Assembly (NCBI GenBank): GCA_965222705.1
Contig: CBDCUO010000023.1
Location: forward strand, 62,001-126,000
Source: JAFMDF01 sp965222705
Lineage (GTDB): Bacteria; Bacteroidota; Bacteroidia; Chitinophagales; Saprospiraceae
Length of the DNA: 64,000 nucleotides
Direction: 5' to 3'
Position numbers and translations under genes: made by a program. The notes under the pieces were generated by a model that was not told the DNA's origin, made no database searches, and saw only the letters and a list, made by a program, of their open reading frames with translations. This document shows positions 1-7,458 of this stretch, piece by piece (the stretch's first letter is position 1; each line of letters begins with the position of its first letter).

Positions 1-435
1 TGGGATTATGTGATTGAAGTCAATCAGACCGCTCAGTTTATTCTCACCAGGGAAGTGGGCAAAGGTATGGTGGCAAGAGGGAGGGGTAAAATAGTTTTTA
101 TTGCCTCTTTGCTAACCTTCCAGGGTGGCATCACGGTACCGGGATATGCCGCAAGTAAGGGAGCCATTGGCCAAATGACTATGGCTTTTGCCAACGAATG
201 GGCAGCAAAAGGGGTGAATGTAAACGCCATAGCCCCGGGGTACATTAACACGGATAATACCGAAGCGTTGAGAAAGGATCCGATCCGCGCTGAATCCATC
301 CTTTCAAGAATCCCTGTCGGACGTTGGGGAAATCCAGAAGATTTTGCAGGTCCCATTGTTTTTCTGTGTTCGGATGCTGCTAGCTATATGCATGGAAGCA
401 TTCTGCTGGTTGACGGAGGTTGGATGGGACGTTAG
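1..435 (+). CDS. kduD: SDR oxidoreductase, KduD-like (2-dehydro-3-deoxy-D-gluconate 5-dehydrogenase), 5' truncated by window edge
   Basis: The reading frame is open from base 1, so the first part of the gene, including the Rossmann glycine motif, lies outside the window. The visible 144 codons hold the catalytic half of a classical short-chain dehydrogenase: an IASLLTFQGG segment (catalytic Ser region), the YAASK active-site Tyr/Lys motif, the NVNAIAPGYINTDNT stretch, and a C-terminal VDGGWMGR. These are the positions where E. coli KduD is most recognisable (SFQGG, NVNAIAPGY, VDGGW). KduD interconverts keto-deoxy-uronates in pectin and uronate catabolism in the cytoplasm; that role is by family similarity only. 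The stop is at 433-435. The next open frame is in the same frame but looks unrelated. Confidence 0.85.
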   Translation, partial: WDYVIEVNQTAQFILTREVGKGMVARGRGKIVFIASLLTFQGGITVPGYAASKGAIGQMTMAFANEWAAKGVNVNAIAPGYINTDNTEALRKDPIRAESILSRIPVGRWGNPEDFAGPIVFLCSDAASYMHGSILLVDGGWMGR

Positions 436-471
436 CCCTGTGAATTTACCCCGATCCAGCCTGTTGGTATC

Positions 472-825
472 ATGTATCTCACCTTTTCAAGTGAAGGTCA
501 CGAGACGATTGAATTCACAAAAAACTTGTTGAAATCAGAATTTACGACACCTTCAGATATACCCGAACAAACAGCAAAGTTATTTGTGCCGATAGGTCGT
601 GATGGTGCTGAACTTGAAAATGCTTATGCCGGTGAAAAACAATATTTTAAACAAGGTGCTTATAACCAGACGAATGGAAAATCCCCAAAGGACAATTTAG
701 TTTGGAGTGCCGGAGCAGATATTTACGATGGCGATATAGCCAAACAATATGCAAATGGCGACTATGTGGAGGTATGGTTTAAAGAAGCAAAAGTAGGTGC
801 TGGTACGTTACCCAACAAGGAATAA
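472..825 (+). CDS. hypothetical protein, possibly a 3' gene fragment
   Basis: I do not recognise this 117-residue reading frame. It lies 36 bases after the kduD-like stop and in the same frame, with no stop between, so its true start is unclear. The sequence is polar and acidic (for example SEGHETIEFTKNLL near the start and NGDYVEVWFKEAKVG near the end), with no signal peptide, membrane segment or Cys cluster. It could be the C-terminal piece of a larger protein whose 5' part was lost when this region was rearranged. It sits at the left edge of an AT-rich stretch of small genes. Confidence 0.4.
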   Translation: MYLTFSSEGHETIEFTKNLLKSEFTTPSDIPEQTAKLFVPIGRDGAELENAYAGEKQYFKQGAYNQTNGKSPKDNLVWSAGADIYDGDIAKQYANGDYVEVWFKEAKVGAGTLPNKE

Positions 826-906
826 TATCTGAGAAACCTTTAGATATAGAAATGAACGATCTAAAAACAAAATTTCTAAATTGATAAAGAAAAAATGAAA
901 GCAAGA

Positions 907-968
907 GGCTAGCAAAGCATAAATCATCCATGCCCAGCAACGCCAGCGCAGTCCCTTGACCGTTAGAT
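907..968 (+). repeat. intergenic motif copy A (degenerate attC-like)
   Basis: GCTAGCAAAGCAT starts at 908 and ATGCC follows at 930-934. The block closes with GTTAGAT at 962-968, which fits the GTTRRRY core of integron recombination sites. The left half is shared with the stretches at 2838 and 3413. The opening lacks a perfect RYYYAAC box, so this is only attC-like. Confidence 0.3.
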
Positions 969-990
969 ATAATAAACTAAATACGAAAAA

Positions 991-1857
991 ATGGGTGTTA
1001 AAATAGCAATGATGAATAGGAGAATTAAATTATTACAACTAATTGTAGCAATAAGTATTATATTTGGAAATATTGCATGTCATTACAAAAATGGGCAAGA
1101 GATACAATCGATAAATGAATTAAGAGATAAATTTGTTAGGCTAAGATATGACGGCGTTTTCCGGACGGATTCGTTGTTTAATAAAGAATTACAGGCCCAA
1201 TTAGAAAAAACAAAAGATAAAAAATATAAGGAAAAAATATTAGAAATGTCAACTGAATGGAATTTGGTAAAAGGAGAGAATAAAGTTGCAGAAAGTCACT
1301 TGAAGATATTAGATAAAACCAATCAAGTTGAATCAGCCGAAAACTACAAATGGCTTATGTCTTATTATAAAGCGAATATAGGAAAAGATGAAGAAGCGCT
1401 TAAATTATTAAGTGAAATTGAAAACAAAAACAATTTAGCACCTGCATTAGCCTTGAAAACAAATTGGCTGTTAGGATCAATATATGAAGAAAAAGGAATG
1501 GATATCTTAGCAATGAGATATTATGAAAAAGCGAAAGAAATAGGGTCAGAAAAAGGAAATATAGATTATTATTTGGAATCAATGTACCACTTAGGCAATG
1601 TGTTATATAATAAGGAAGAGGTCAATGAATCGGAATATGAGTATAAGAAAGCTTTGAGGGAGTCACTAAAGTATGAGGTGAGGAGATTAATACCATTTGG
1701 CAACTACCATCTTGGAAAAATCGCAGAAAAAAGGGGAGATATTAAAAAAGCATTGGAGTTTTATGAAGAATCGAAGAGATATATCTTGAAAAACCTACAA
1801 CAACCAAATCATTTTATGCTAAATATATTGAATAAAAAAATAGAGAACTATAAATAA
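991..1857 (+). CDS. TPR-repeat putative lipoprotein
   Basis: The protein has 288 residues. A basic start and hydrophobic stretch (from the ATG at 1012: MNRRIKLLQLIVAISIIFG) end in NIAC, an imperfect lipobox, so export as an outer-membrane or periplasmic lipoprotein is likely. The mature part is helical with tetratricopeptide-like units, clearest in the second half (GSIYEEKGMDILAMRYYEKA, then LGNVLYNKEEVNESEYEYKKAL, then GKIAEKRGDIKKALEFYEES). Such repeats bind partner proteins; no enzymatic domain is seen. The start could be 991, 1009 or 1012. The gene is much richer in A/T than the housekeeping genes further right, which suggests acquired DNA. Specific function unknown. Confidence 0.7.
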   Translation: MGVKIAMMNRRIKLLQLIVAISIIFGNIACHYKNGQEIQSINELRDKFVRLRYDGVFRTDSLFNKELQAQLEKTKDKKYKEKILEMSTEWNLVKGENKVAESHLKILDKTNQVESAENYKWLMSYYKANIGKDEEALKLLSEIENKNNLAPALALKTNWLLGSIYEEKGMDILAMRYYEKAKEIGSEKGNIDYYLESMYHLGNVLYNKEEVNESEYEYKKALRESLKYEVRRLIPFGNYHLGKIAEKRGDIKKALEFYEESKRYILKNLQQPNHFMLNILNKKIENYK

Positions 1858-1989
1858 GAAGTAAAATACTGGTAATTTTAGGATACTTCGATGAAAAACA
1901 GTTTATTCATAAACAGCAATATTTAAAATTACCCAGAATCTACCCGAACAAGTGTGACTATGGCTTGATAGTACATTAAATAAAAAATT

Positions 1990-2415
1990 ATGGCAGGCCT
2001 TGTAACTAAAGAGACAAATAGAACGGTAGAAGCTTTCATTGATAACATTGAAAGCATTTCGAAAAAAAAGGATAGCCAAAAGTTGCTATCTATCATACAA
2101 GAAGTAACTGAAAAAGAACCAAAGGTCTGGGGAAATGAGCAAGTACCAGATTTTCTGATAGGATTTGGCAAATACAAATATCGACGAAAAGGAGGGAAAG
2201 AAGAATTTGAATGGTTTAATGTAGGATTCGCCCCGAGAAAAACAAAATTGACAATTTATTTGAATTTTGATATTAGTCAAGAAGAAAACTTGCTCGAAGA
2301 ATTGGGGAAGTGCAAATGGGGAAAGGGATGTTTGTATATCAATAAATTGAATGATATTAATATTGAAACGCTGAAAAAACTGATTGAAAAAAGTAAAAAT
2401 TCGAAATGGCATTGA
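1990..2415 (+). CDS. DUF1801 domain protein
   Basis: The 141-residue protein matches the DUF1801 pattern: an N-terminal helix, an EPKVWGNEQVPDFLIGFGKYKYR block, then EFEWFNVGFAPRKTKLTIYL and a closing GKGCLYINKLNDINIETL segment. The family often has MWG...GFG.Y.Y, W...GFSPRK..L and GK.CLYIKKL, all present here. Members are small cytoplasmic proteins of the YdhG type with no settled biochemical role. The next gene starts 20 bases downstream on the same strand, so the two may be co-transcribed. Confidence 0.8.
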   Translation: MAGLVTKETNRTVEAFIDNIESISKKKDSQKLLSIIQEVTEKEPKVWGNEQVPDFLIGFGKYKYRRKGGKEEFEWFNVGFAPRKTKLTIYLNFDISQEENLLEELGKCKWGKGCLYINKLNDINIETLKKLIEKSKNSKWH

Positions 2416-2435
2416 AGCAATAAAAATCAATAAAA

Positions 2436-2795
2436 ATGAAAGTTACAACAGAACATAATGCACGAATCGCAAAAATGACTTTTGCTTCCGTTTATCCTCA
2501 TTATGTGACAAAAGTGGAGAAGAAAGGGAGAACCAAAGATGAACTACACCAAGTAATAGAGTGGTTAACTGGATTTGATGAAGATAGATTGCAAGAGCTT
2601 ATTGAAGAGAAGGTAACATTTGAAACATTTTTTCAAAAAGCAGAATTACATCCAAATGCACACCTTATTAAAGGAGTAATTTGTGGTTATCGAATTGAAG
2701 AAATAGACTTTGAATTGACAAGACAAGCAAGATACTTAGATAAGTTAGTTGATGAATTAGCAAAAGGTCGTAAAATGGAGAAAATTTTACGATAG
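2436..2795 (+). CDS. DUF2200 domain protein
   Basis: The 119-residue protein shows the hallmarks of DUF2200: MTFASVYPHYVTKVEKKGRT, IEWLTGFDEDRLQELI, FETFFQKAELHPNA, IKGVICGYRIEEI, and RYLDKLVDELAKGRKMEKIL at the C-terminus. The family is small, cytoplasmic and uncharacterised. It follows the DUF1801 gene by 20 bases; both are small conserved genes commonly found in accessory or cassette-like settings. Length is normal for the family and the gene appears intact. Confidence 0.85.
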   Translation: MKVTTEHNARIAKMTFASVYPHYVTKVEKKGRTKDELHQVIEWLTGFDEDRLQELIEEKVTFETFFQKAELHPNAHLIKGVICGYRIEEIDFELTRQARYLDKLVDELAKGRKMEKILR

Positions 2796-2837
2796 GGATA
2801 AATCAAGAACCAAATGATTTAAAAAAAGAAAACAAGT

Positions 2838-2863
2838 GCTAATAATACGTATCTGGCAATGGC
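2838..2863 (+). repeat. intergenic motif copy B
   Basis: GCTAATAATACGTAT followed by AATGGC, 42 bases after the DUF2200 stop. It aligns with the copies at 908 and 3413 over both ends (GCTAAYAA and ATGSC) with variable middle bases. Confidence 0.3.
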
Positions 2864-2966
2864 TTCCATTCGTCAGCCACTCCAGAGCTACAATTAGATT
2901 AAAATATGCCAAGAATAGGAAATTAAATTATTTACTAATACAACTAAATCTCAATAAATTTCAAAA

Positions 2967-3413
2967 ATGAAGGACATATTGAACCGGCTTGAAGATTTAC
3001 TTAAATATGGCCAAAACTACTTTAATCAAGCAACTGATTATGAAATAAGTAAAAAGCCTAATCCTGAAAAATGGTCGAGAAAGGAAATATTGGGACACTT
3101 AATTGATTCGGCAATCAATAATCTTCAAAGATTTACAGAAATTCAATTTGAAAATAAGCCTTATAAAATAAGAAAATACAATCAAGCCGAACTAGTGAAA
3201 GCCAATGATTATCAAAATTCGGAAGTTGAAGAAGTACTTAAGCTTTGGATTTCAATTAATAACAGGATTAAAAATCTAATAAAACAACAAACCAAAGAAA
3301 CATTGAATTTTAAAATTGAATTAGATAATGGGACAATATCTGACTTGAGGTTCCTGATAGTTGATTATGTTGATCATTTGGAACATCACATAAACCAAAT
3401 AAAAAGACCGTAG
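2967..3413 (+). CDS. DinB-like (DinB_2 superfamily) protein
   Basis: A 148-residue four-helix-bundle protein of the DinB/YfiT type. The signature is WSRKEILGHLIDSAINN (first metal His) followed near the C-terminus by VDYVDHLEHHINQIK, where the spaced His residues would complete a divalent-metal site. The family includes thiol-dependent S-transferases and many uncharacterised members; the substrate here cannot be read from sequence. It is the last of the AT-rich small-gene run, and its stop overlaps the start of motif copy C. Confidence 0.75.
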   Translation: MKDILNRLEDLLKYGQNYFNQATDYEISKKPNPEKWSRKEILGHLIDSAINNLQRFTEIQFENKPYKIRKYNQAELVKANDYQNSEVEEVLKLWISINNRIKNLIKQQTKETLNFKIELDNGTISDLRFLIVDYVDHLEHHINQIKRP

Positions 3414-3439
3414 CTAACAATGTATATGTCGGTCATGCC
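3413..3439 (+). repeat. intergenic motif copy C
   Basis: GCTAACAATGTATATG then CATGCC, starting at the last base of the DinB-like stop codon. This is the copy closest to an attC-style opening (CTAACAA). The following bases to 3674 hold no gene that I can support. Confidence 0.35.
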
Positions 3440-3674
3440 CCTCCTATGAAAAAAGAAAGCTATTAACAGTCCAAAAAAGAGTGGTATGGAGTTGTTTGGA
3501 AGGTAGATATATCGGTGAAACCATGCCGATCCGTGGTTGGGGACTCATTTTACAGCAATTTTTAATTATCTTTAACAAACGATGCCAATTATGACTTTTA
3601 TATCTTTTGGCGTTTACACTATATTCTTTAAAGGCTCTTCAGTGGTTTGGTCATAATGATTTAATATAATTTAT

Positions 3675-4919
3675 ATGAAATTTAAAATTAAAAAGTGGTT
3701 AATACTTTTCACCTTAATTGCGATAGTTCTATTGATATTTTCCCAGCGAGACACTATTACAACGATTCGTTACTATTTTGCAAATAGTGGAACAAATTAT
3801 CAAATTGATTATGTAGAAGTTCCATTTAAACTTGAAACGCAGTTGTTAATTCCATTCAGAGTCAATGGTGGCCCCTTTTTGGATTTTGCTCTTGATACAG
3901 GGTCACCTACGATAGCTATAATTGGCAATAATAAGACGGAACAGTTAGAACTTCATTTAGGAAACGAAATCAATGTTGGTGGAACTGGATCCAGTCAAAC
4001 TTCAACGGGACGAATTACGAATGATTTATCACTATCCATTGGCAACATTACGCTTAAAAATCAGACCGCAATTTGGATACCCTGGAATCAAATTACCTTT
4101 TTTGAATCAGAACAGGAGGTTTTTATTGATGGCATTATTGGATACGATTTGTTTAAAAGATTTGTTGTTGAACTGGACTTAGACCAAGGAATGATGTTTT
4201 TGTTTCCCTCTGAGAATTATCAATACGATGGTGCTGGAGAAAGTTTCGAATTAAATATTTCTTCGCGAAAACCATATGTGAATTCTGATGTGACCACTTT
4301 GGACGGGAGAACAGCTAGCGTTAAACTTCATGTTGATCTTGGTAGTTCCAGTAGTCTCACACTGATTCCTAATTCTGTACCAGGAATTGAAATACCGCAG
4401 GAAACTATACCCATTCCCTCGTGGGGAGTGTCAGGAGAAAGCACTTCGGCCCTTGGAAGAGTCAAACAATTGAAGATTGGTTCTTTCGTACTTGATAGCG
4501 TTTTAACAAGATTTACTTCCGAAGGCCACTCTACAGCAAATAATCGAAATGGAGTACTAGGCCTTGATGTACTAAGCCGATTTAATGTCATTTTTGACTA
4601 TGAACGAAACCGAATGATTTTAGAACCTAGATTAACAACATTTGACCCTTTTACTCCCAATAAGACTGGGATAGGATTCGCTCGATACTCAGACACCTAT
4701 ATTGTAAAATACTTAATCTCTCAATCAAATGGATTTAAAGCAGGTTTTACAAAAGGTGATATTTTGGAATCAATTAATGGATATGCTGCATCAGAAATGA
4801 CTTGGAAAGAATTGAATGACTACTTAAGAAATGATAGTGGAACAATACTTGAAATTTGTGTTTTGCGAGATGGTGATCGAGTGTGTCGAGAGGTGGTACT
4901 CGAGAATCCTAAAGTTTAG
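3675..4919 (+). CDS. membrane-anchored retropepsin-like aspartyl protease with C-terminal PDZ domain
   Basis: The 414-residue protein starts with a basic stretch and one membrane helix (about residues 8-23), then two lobes of the bacterial retropepsin-like fold. The first lobe carries DTGS with Asp at residue 74; the second has an HVDLGSSS motif near residue 220. GIIGYDLFKRF and GVLGLDVLSRF are the flap-following strands typical of the family (hydrophobic-hydrophobic-Gly). Residues from about 330 form a PDZ-like domain with AGFTKGDILESINGYA. The expected role is ATP-independent periplasmic proteolysis or peptide sensing. Both catalytic Asp residues are present, so activity is plausible. It is flanked by an IS element downstream. 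Confidence 0.82.
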   Translation: MKFKIKKWLILFTLIAIVLLIFSQRDTITTIRYYFANSGTNYQIDYVEVPFKLETQLLIPFRVNGGPFLDFALDTGSPTIAIIGNNKTEQLELHLGNEINVGGTGSSQTSTGRITNDLSLSIGNITLKNQTAIWIPWNQITFFESEQEVFIDGIIGYDLFKRFVVELDLDQGMMFLFPSENYQYDGAGESFELNISSRKPYVNSDVTTLDGRTASVKLHVDLGSSSSLTLIPNSVPGIEIPQETIPIPSWGVSGESTSALGRVKQLKIGSFVLDSVLTRFTSEGHSTANNRNGVLGLDVLSRFNVIFDYERNRMILEPRLTTFDPFTPNKTGIGFARYSDTYIVKYLISQSNGFKAGFTKGDILESINGYAASEMTWKELNDYLRNDSGTILEICVLRDGDRVCREVVLENPKV

Positions 4920-5096
4920 ACTTGTTCACCCCCTAAACACCCCTAAGCACGTAGAATTAAACTGTAATAGCTACGCCTTCATCTGACAGACAGCATAAAA
5001 AAATTAGGCATTAATAAATGTCTGATTAAATCCAGACTTCAGTTCTTCGTTACTGTCAGGCGTGAGTATTTAAAAGATTTTGTGTAAACGAAGCAG

Positions 5097-6550
5097 CTTA
5101 GCTCGACTTTAGCCATTTGAAAATAAAAAGAGAATTCTTAAAGATGAGTAAATTTGATTCGCCAAAATCAATAAAAAATGTTTACTCTTCCAAAAGAATT
5201 CTTGCAGCAAATATCGGTATTTGCTCCGATATTTAGCCACAAGGTCTTTGAACATGCAAAATTTTTACTACTAGGTAGTATTTTAGTAGTCGGTCGTCGT
5301 ACAGTCTGTAGTGCCTTAAGAGCAGTTGGACTTAGTAACGAAAAACGTTTTCATAAATACCATCGAGTCCTAAGTAGAGCCAAGTGGTCGTGCTATAAAT
5401 CAGCCCATATTTTATTACTTCAACTTGTCAAACATTTTTCCCTATCGTCTGAGCCATTAATTTTTGGCATAGATGAAACAATAGAAAGAAGACGAGGAAA
5501 AGCAATAAAGACAAAAGGCATTTATAGAGACCCAGTGCGATCTTCCAAAAGTCACTTTGTCAAGTGTAGCGGTCTAAGATGGATTAGTATGATGCTTCTA
5601 ACACCCATCAGTTGGGCTAACCGAGTATGGGCATTACCATTTCTGACGGTACTGGCTCCTTCTGAACGGTACAATGAGCAAAATGGCAAACAGCATAAGA
5701 AAATAACCGATTGGGCTCGCCAGATGATGTTGCAACTAAGTCGTTGGTTGCCTAATCGCTTGATTATCATTGTGGCAGACTCTTCTTATGCGGTCATTGA
5801 ACTACTAGCAGCTGTGCGTAATCATGTTTGTGTCATCACTCGGTTGCGTCTAGATGCTGCACTTTATGATTTTGTTCCTCAAAGACCTAAAGGGCGTCCT
5901 GGACGAAATCGTAAAAAGGGTCAGCGATTAAAAAATCTAGAACAACTAGCTGATGACCCAACCACTCAATGGGTAAAACTGACTATTCCTAAATGGTACA
6001 ATCATGGACAAGTAGAATTATTAATTGCTACAGGAACTGCCATTTGGTATCATTCAGGAATGAGGCCTTTACCTATTCGATGGGGTTTGATTAAGGACCC
6101 TAATGGAGTTATTAAAACAAGTGCCTTATTATGTACTAAATTAGACTTACCTATTCTTGAGATTATTAACTTCTTTATCCGAAGATGGACGGTTGAAGTC
6201 ACTTTTGAAGAAGTCAGAACTCATTTAGGAGTAGAAACTCAAAGACAATGGTCTGATAAAGCAATAGCTAGAACAACTCCAATTTTGATGGCGTTATTTA
6301 GCATCATCACCATTATGACCGATAAGCTACACCAACAAAATTTATTAGTAGTAAAAACGACAGCATGGTATCAAAAATCACATCCGACTTTTTCGGATGC
6401 TATCGCCTCTGTTAGATTGCTAATTTGGCGAAATAATTATTTTTCAATGTCTAGGGATAAACCTGACATTCATAAATTAAATCAACATTGGCTTGACCAT
6501 TTATTTTTTATGGCTACCAGAGCTGCTTAAATGGCTAAAGTCAAGCTAAG
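5097..6550. mobile_element. IS701-type insertion sequence, complete
   Basis: A 1454-bp element with one transposase gene and 22-bp terminal inverted repeats at 5097-5118 and 6529-6550, which differ at one base (GCTCGAC against GCTTGAC when aligned). The right repeat overlaps the transposase stop codon. Length and structure fit the IS701 family, which usually duplicates a 4-bp YTAR target; the ends here show TTAG (5098-5101) and CTAA (6546-6549), which are complements rather than a direct repeat, so the exact boundary or target duplication is unresolved. Confidence 0.8.
5178..6530 (+). CDS. IS701-type DDE transposase
   Basis: The 450-residue protein is a full-length DDE-superfamily transposase. 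Candidate catalytic residues are Asp99 in FGIDETIERRRGK, Asp201 in IIIVADSSYAV and Glu344/345 in VEVTFEEVRTHLGVETQRQW. Other family signatures are GIYRDPVRSS, LRWISMMLL and WALPFLTVLAPSERY. It would catalyse cut-and-paste movement of its element. No frameshift or internal stop is seen, so the copy may be functional. The gene fills almost all of the space between the inverted repeats. Placement in IS701 rather than IS4 is from the overall motif pattern and is my inference. Confidence 0.9.
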   Translation: MFTLPKEFLQQISVFAPIFSHKVFEHAKFLLLGSILVVGRRTVCSALRAVGLSNEKRFHKYHRVLSRAKWSCYKSAHILLLQLVKHFSLSSEPLIFGIDETIERRRGKAIKTKGIYRDPVRSSKSHFVKCSGLRWISMMLLTPISWANRVWALPFLTVLAPSERYNEQNGKQHKKITDWARQMMLQLSRWLPNRLIIIVADSSYAVIELLAAVRNHVCVITRLRLDAALYDFVPQRPKGRPGRNRKKGQRLKNLEQLADDPTTQWVKLTIPKWYNHGQVELLIATGTAIWYHSGMRPLPIRWGLIKDPNGVIKTSALLCTKLDLPILEIINFFIRRWTVEVTFEEVRTHLGVETQRQWSDKAIARTTPILMALFSIITIMTDKLHQQNLLVVKTTAWYQKSHPTFSDAIASVRLLIWRNNYFSMSRDKPDIHKLNQHWLDHLFFMATRAA

Positions 6551-7458
6551 AGTATGTTTAAAATACTAAAAGAAGAATTTTAGAAAATTCATAATTGACA
6601 CAACCGGTCAGGTAATTTTTGATTCACCAAAATCTTAAATTACTATGGTAGAAGTTGGCAAAAAATATCCGGGGTTGAAGTTGATGCTTCCATTTCGTTG
6701 CCAAATAATAATTTGTCTCACAGGAAAACTGCCTACAATATCTTGCCTATCTTGTAGCAATCCACCCTGCACACACTTCAAAATAAGATTTTTCATCCAA
6801 AACACTCAAAATGGTATTGTAGCAGAATGAATGAAAGATTTTATCAAATTTTATTCCTTTTTTTAACGACAATCTAATAATTTTCAATCCATTGGTTTCC
6901 AATATTTTAAAAAAATATAATAAATAAATAATTAAAAAACAATTTTTTATGTTCTACCCTAAAAGGTTTAAATTTAAAAAAAATACTTATTAAAACTTTT
7001 ACTTAATCAATCTTTTGCTTAGTTTTGCTATGTTAATTGCTTTCCAAGAAATACTTTTTAAAAAGTATTTAAGCACTATCCTGTCCTATTACTATCCATG
7101 AACATTAAGGGGGTTATAGAGAATACCAGTTGGCTTTGATCGCTGAAGAACAAGCTATTTTGCCGACAAGTGATTTTTCAAACCCTGGCAGTAATAGTTC
7201 GTGGGATTGTAAGGACTTTGACCTATCTTTTCAGGGAAACGCCTTCAGTTTTTCCACTATTTTCTTCCAACTTTCAATGTTCAATACCACACGAGTCCCA
7301 AATTATATCCAACCGAATCTTAAGTATATAAATCTTAGCACTTATAGGCGAACACATTCCTGTTTGAATCAGGAGTCAAAGTTGCTATGCGAATTTGGTA
7401 TTGAATCGTATTTTACTCCTTAATGTGACAAACATTTTTTAATCCAATCATTTTGACC
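6551..7458. other. AT-rich gap without convincing gene
   Basis: Two short frames (6645-6830 and 7130-7423) show no recognisable protein and are not called. 6618-6634 repeats, with one mismatch, the 17 bases at 5153-5169 inside the IS (TTTGATTCGCCAAAATC). On the minus strand around 7130-7340 an interrupted frame with two stops could be a decayed gene, but I cannot identify it. TAGTTTTG at 7020-7027 fits the Bacteroidota -7 box TAnnTTTG and could serve the SprB-repeat gene, which would give a leader of roughly 430 nt. Confidence 0.4.

Noticed and set aside
907..968. A true integron attC site
   Set aside because: Only the right core (GTTAGAT) fits; the left core is imperfect and no integrase is in the window, so it is reported only as attC-like.
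6645..6830. 61-residue open frame after the IS
   Set aside because: No similarity or signal could be recognised and it lies in degraded flanking sequence.
7130..7423. 97-residue open frame before the SprB-repeat gene
   Set aside because: The composition does not look protein-like, there is no recognisable motif, and the frame starts from a weak non-ATG-like context.
7453..7458. TTG start two codons upstream of the SprB-repeat gene
   Set aside because: The ATG at 7459 directly begins a good signal peptide, so the TTG start is less likely.
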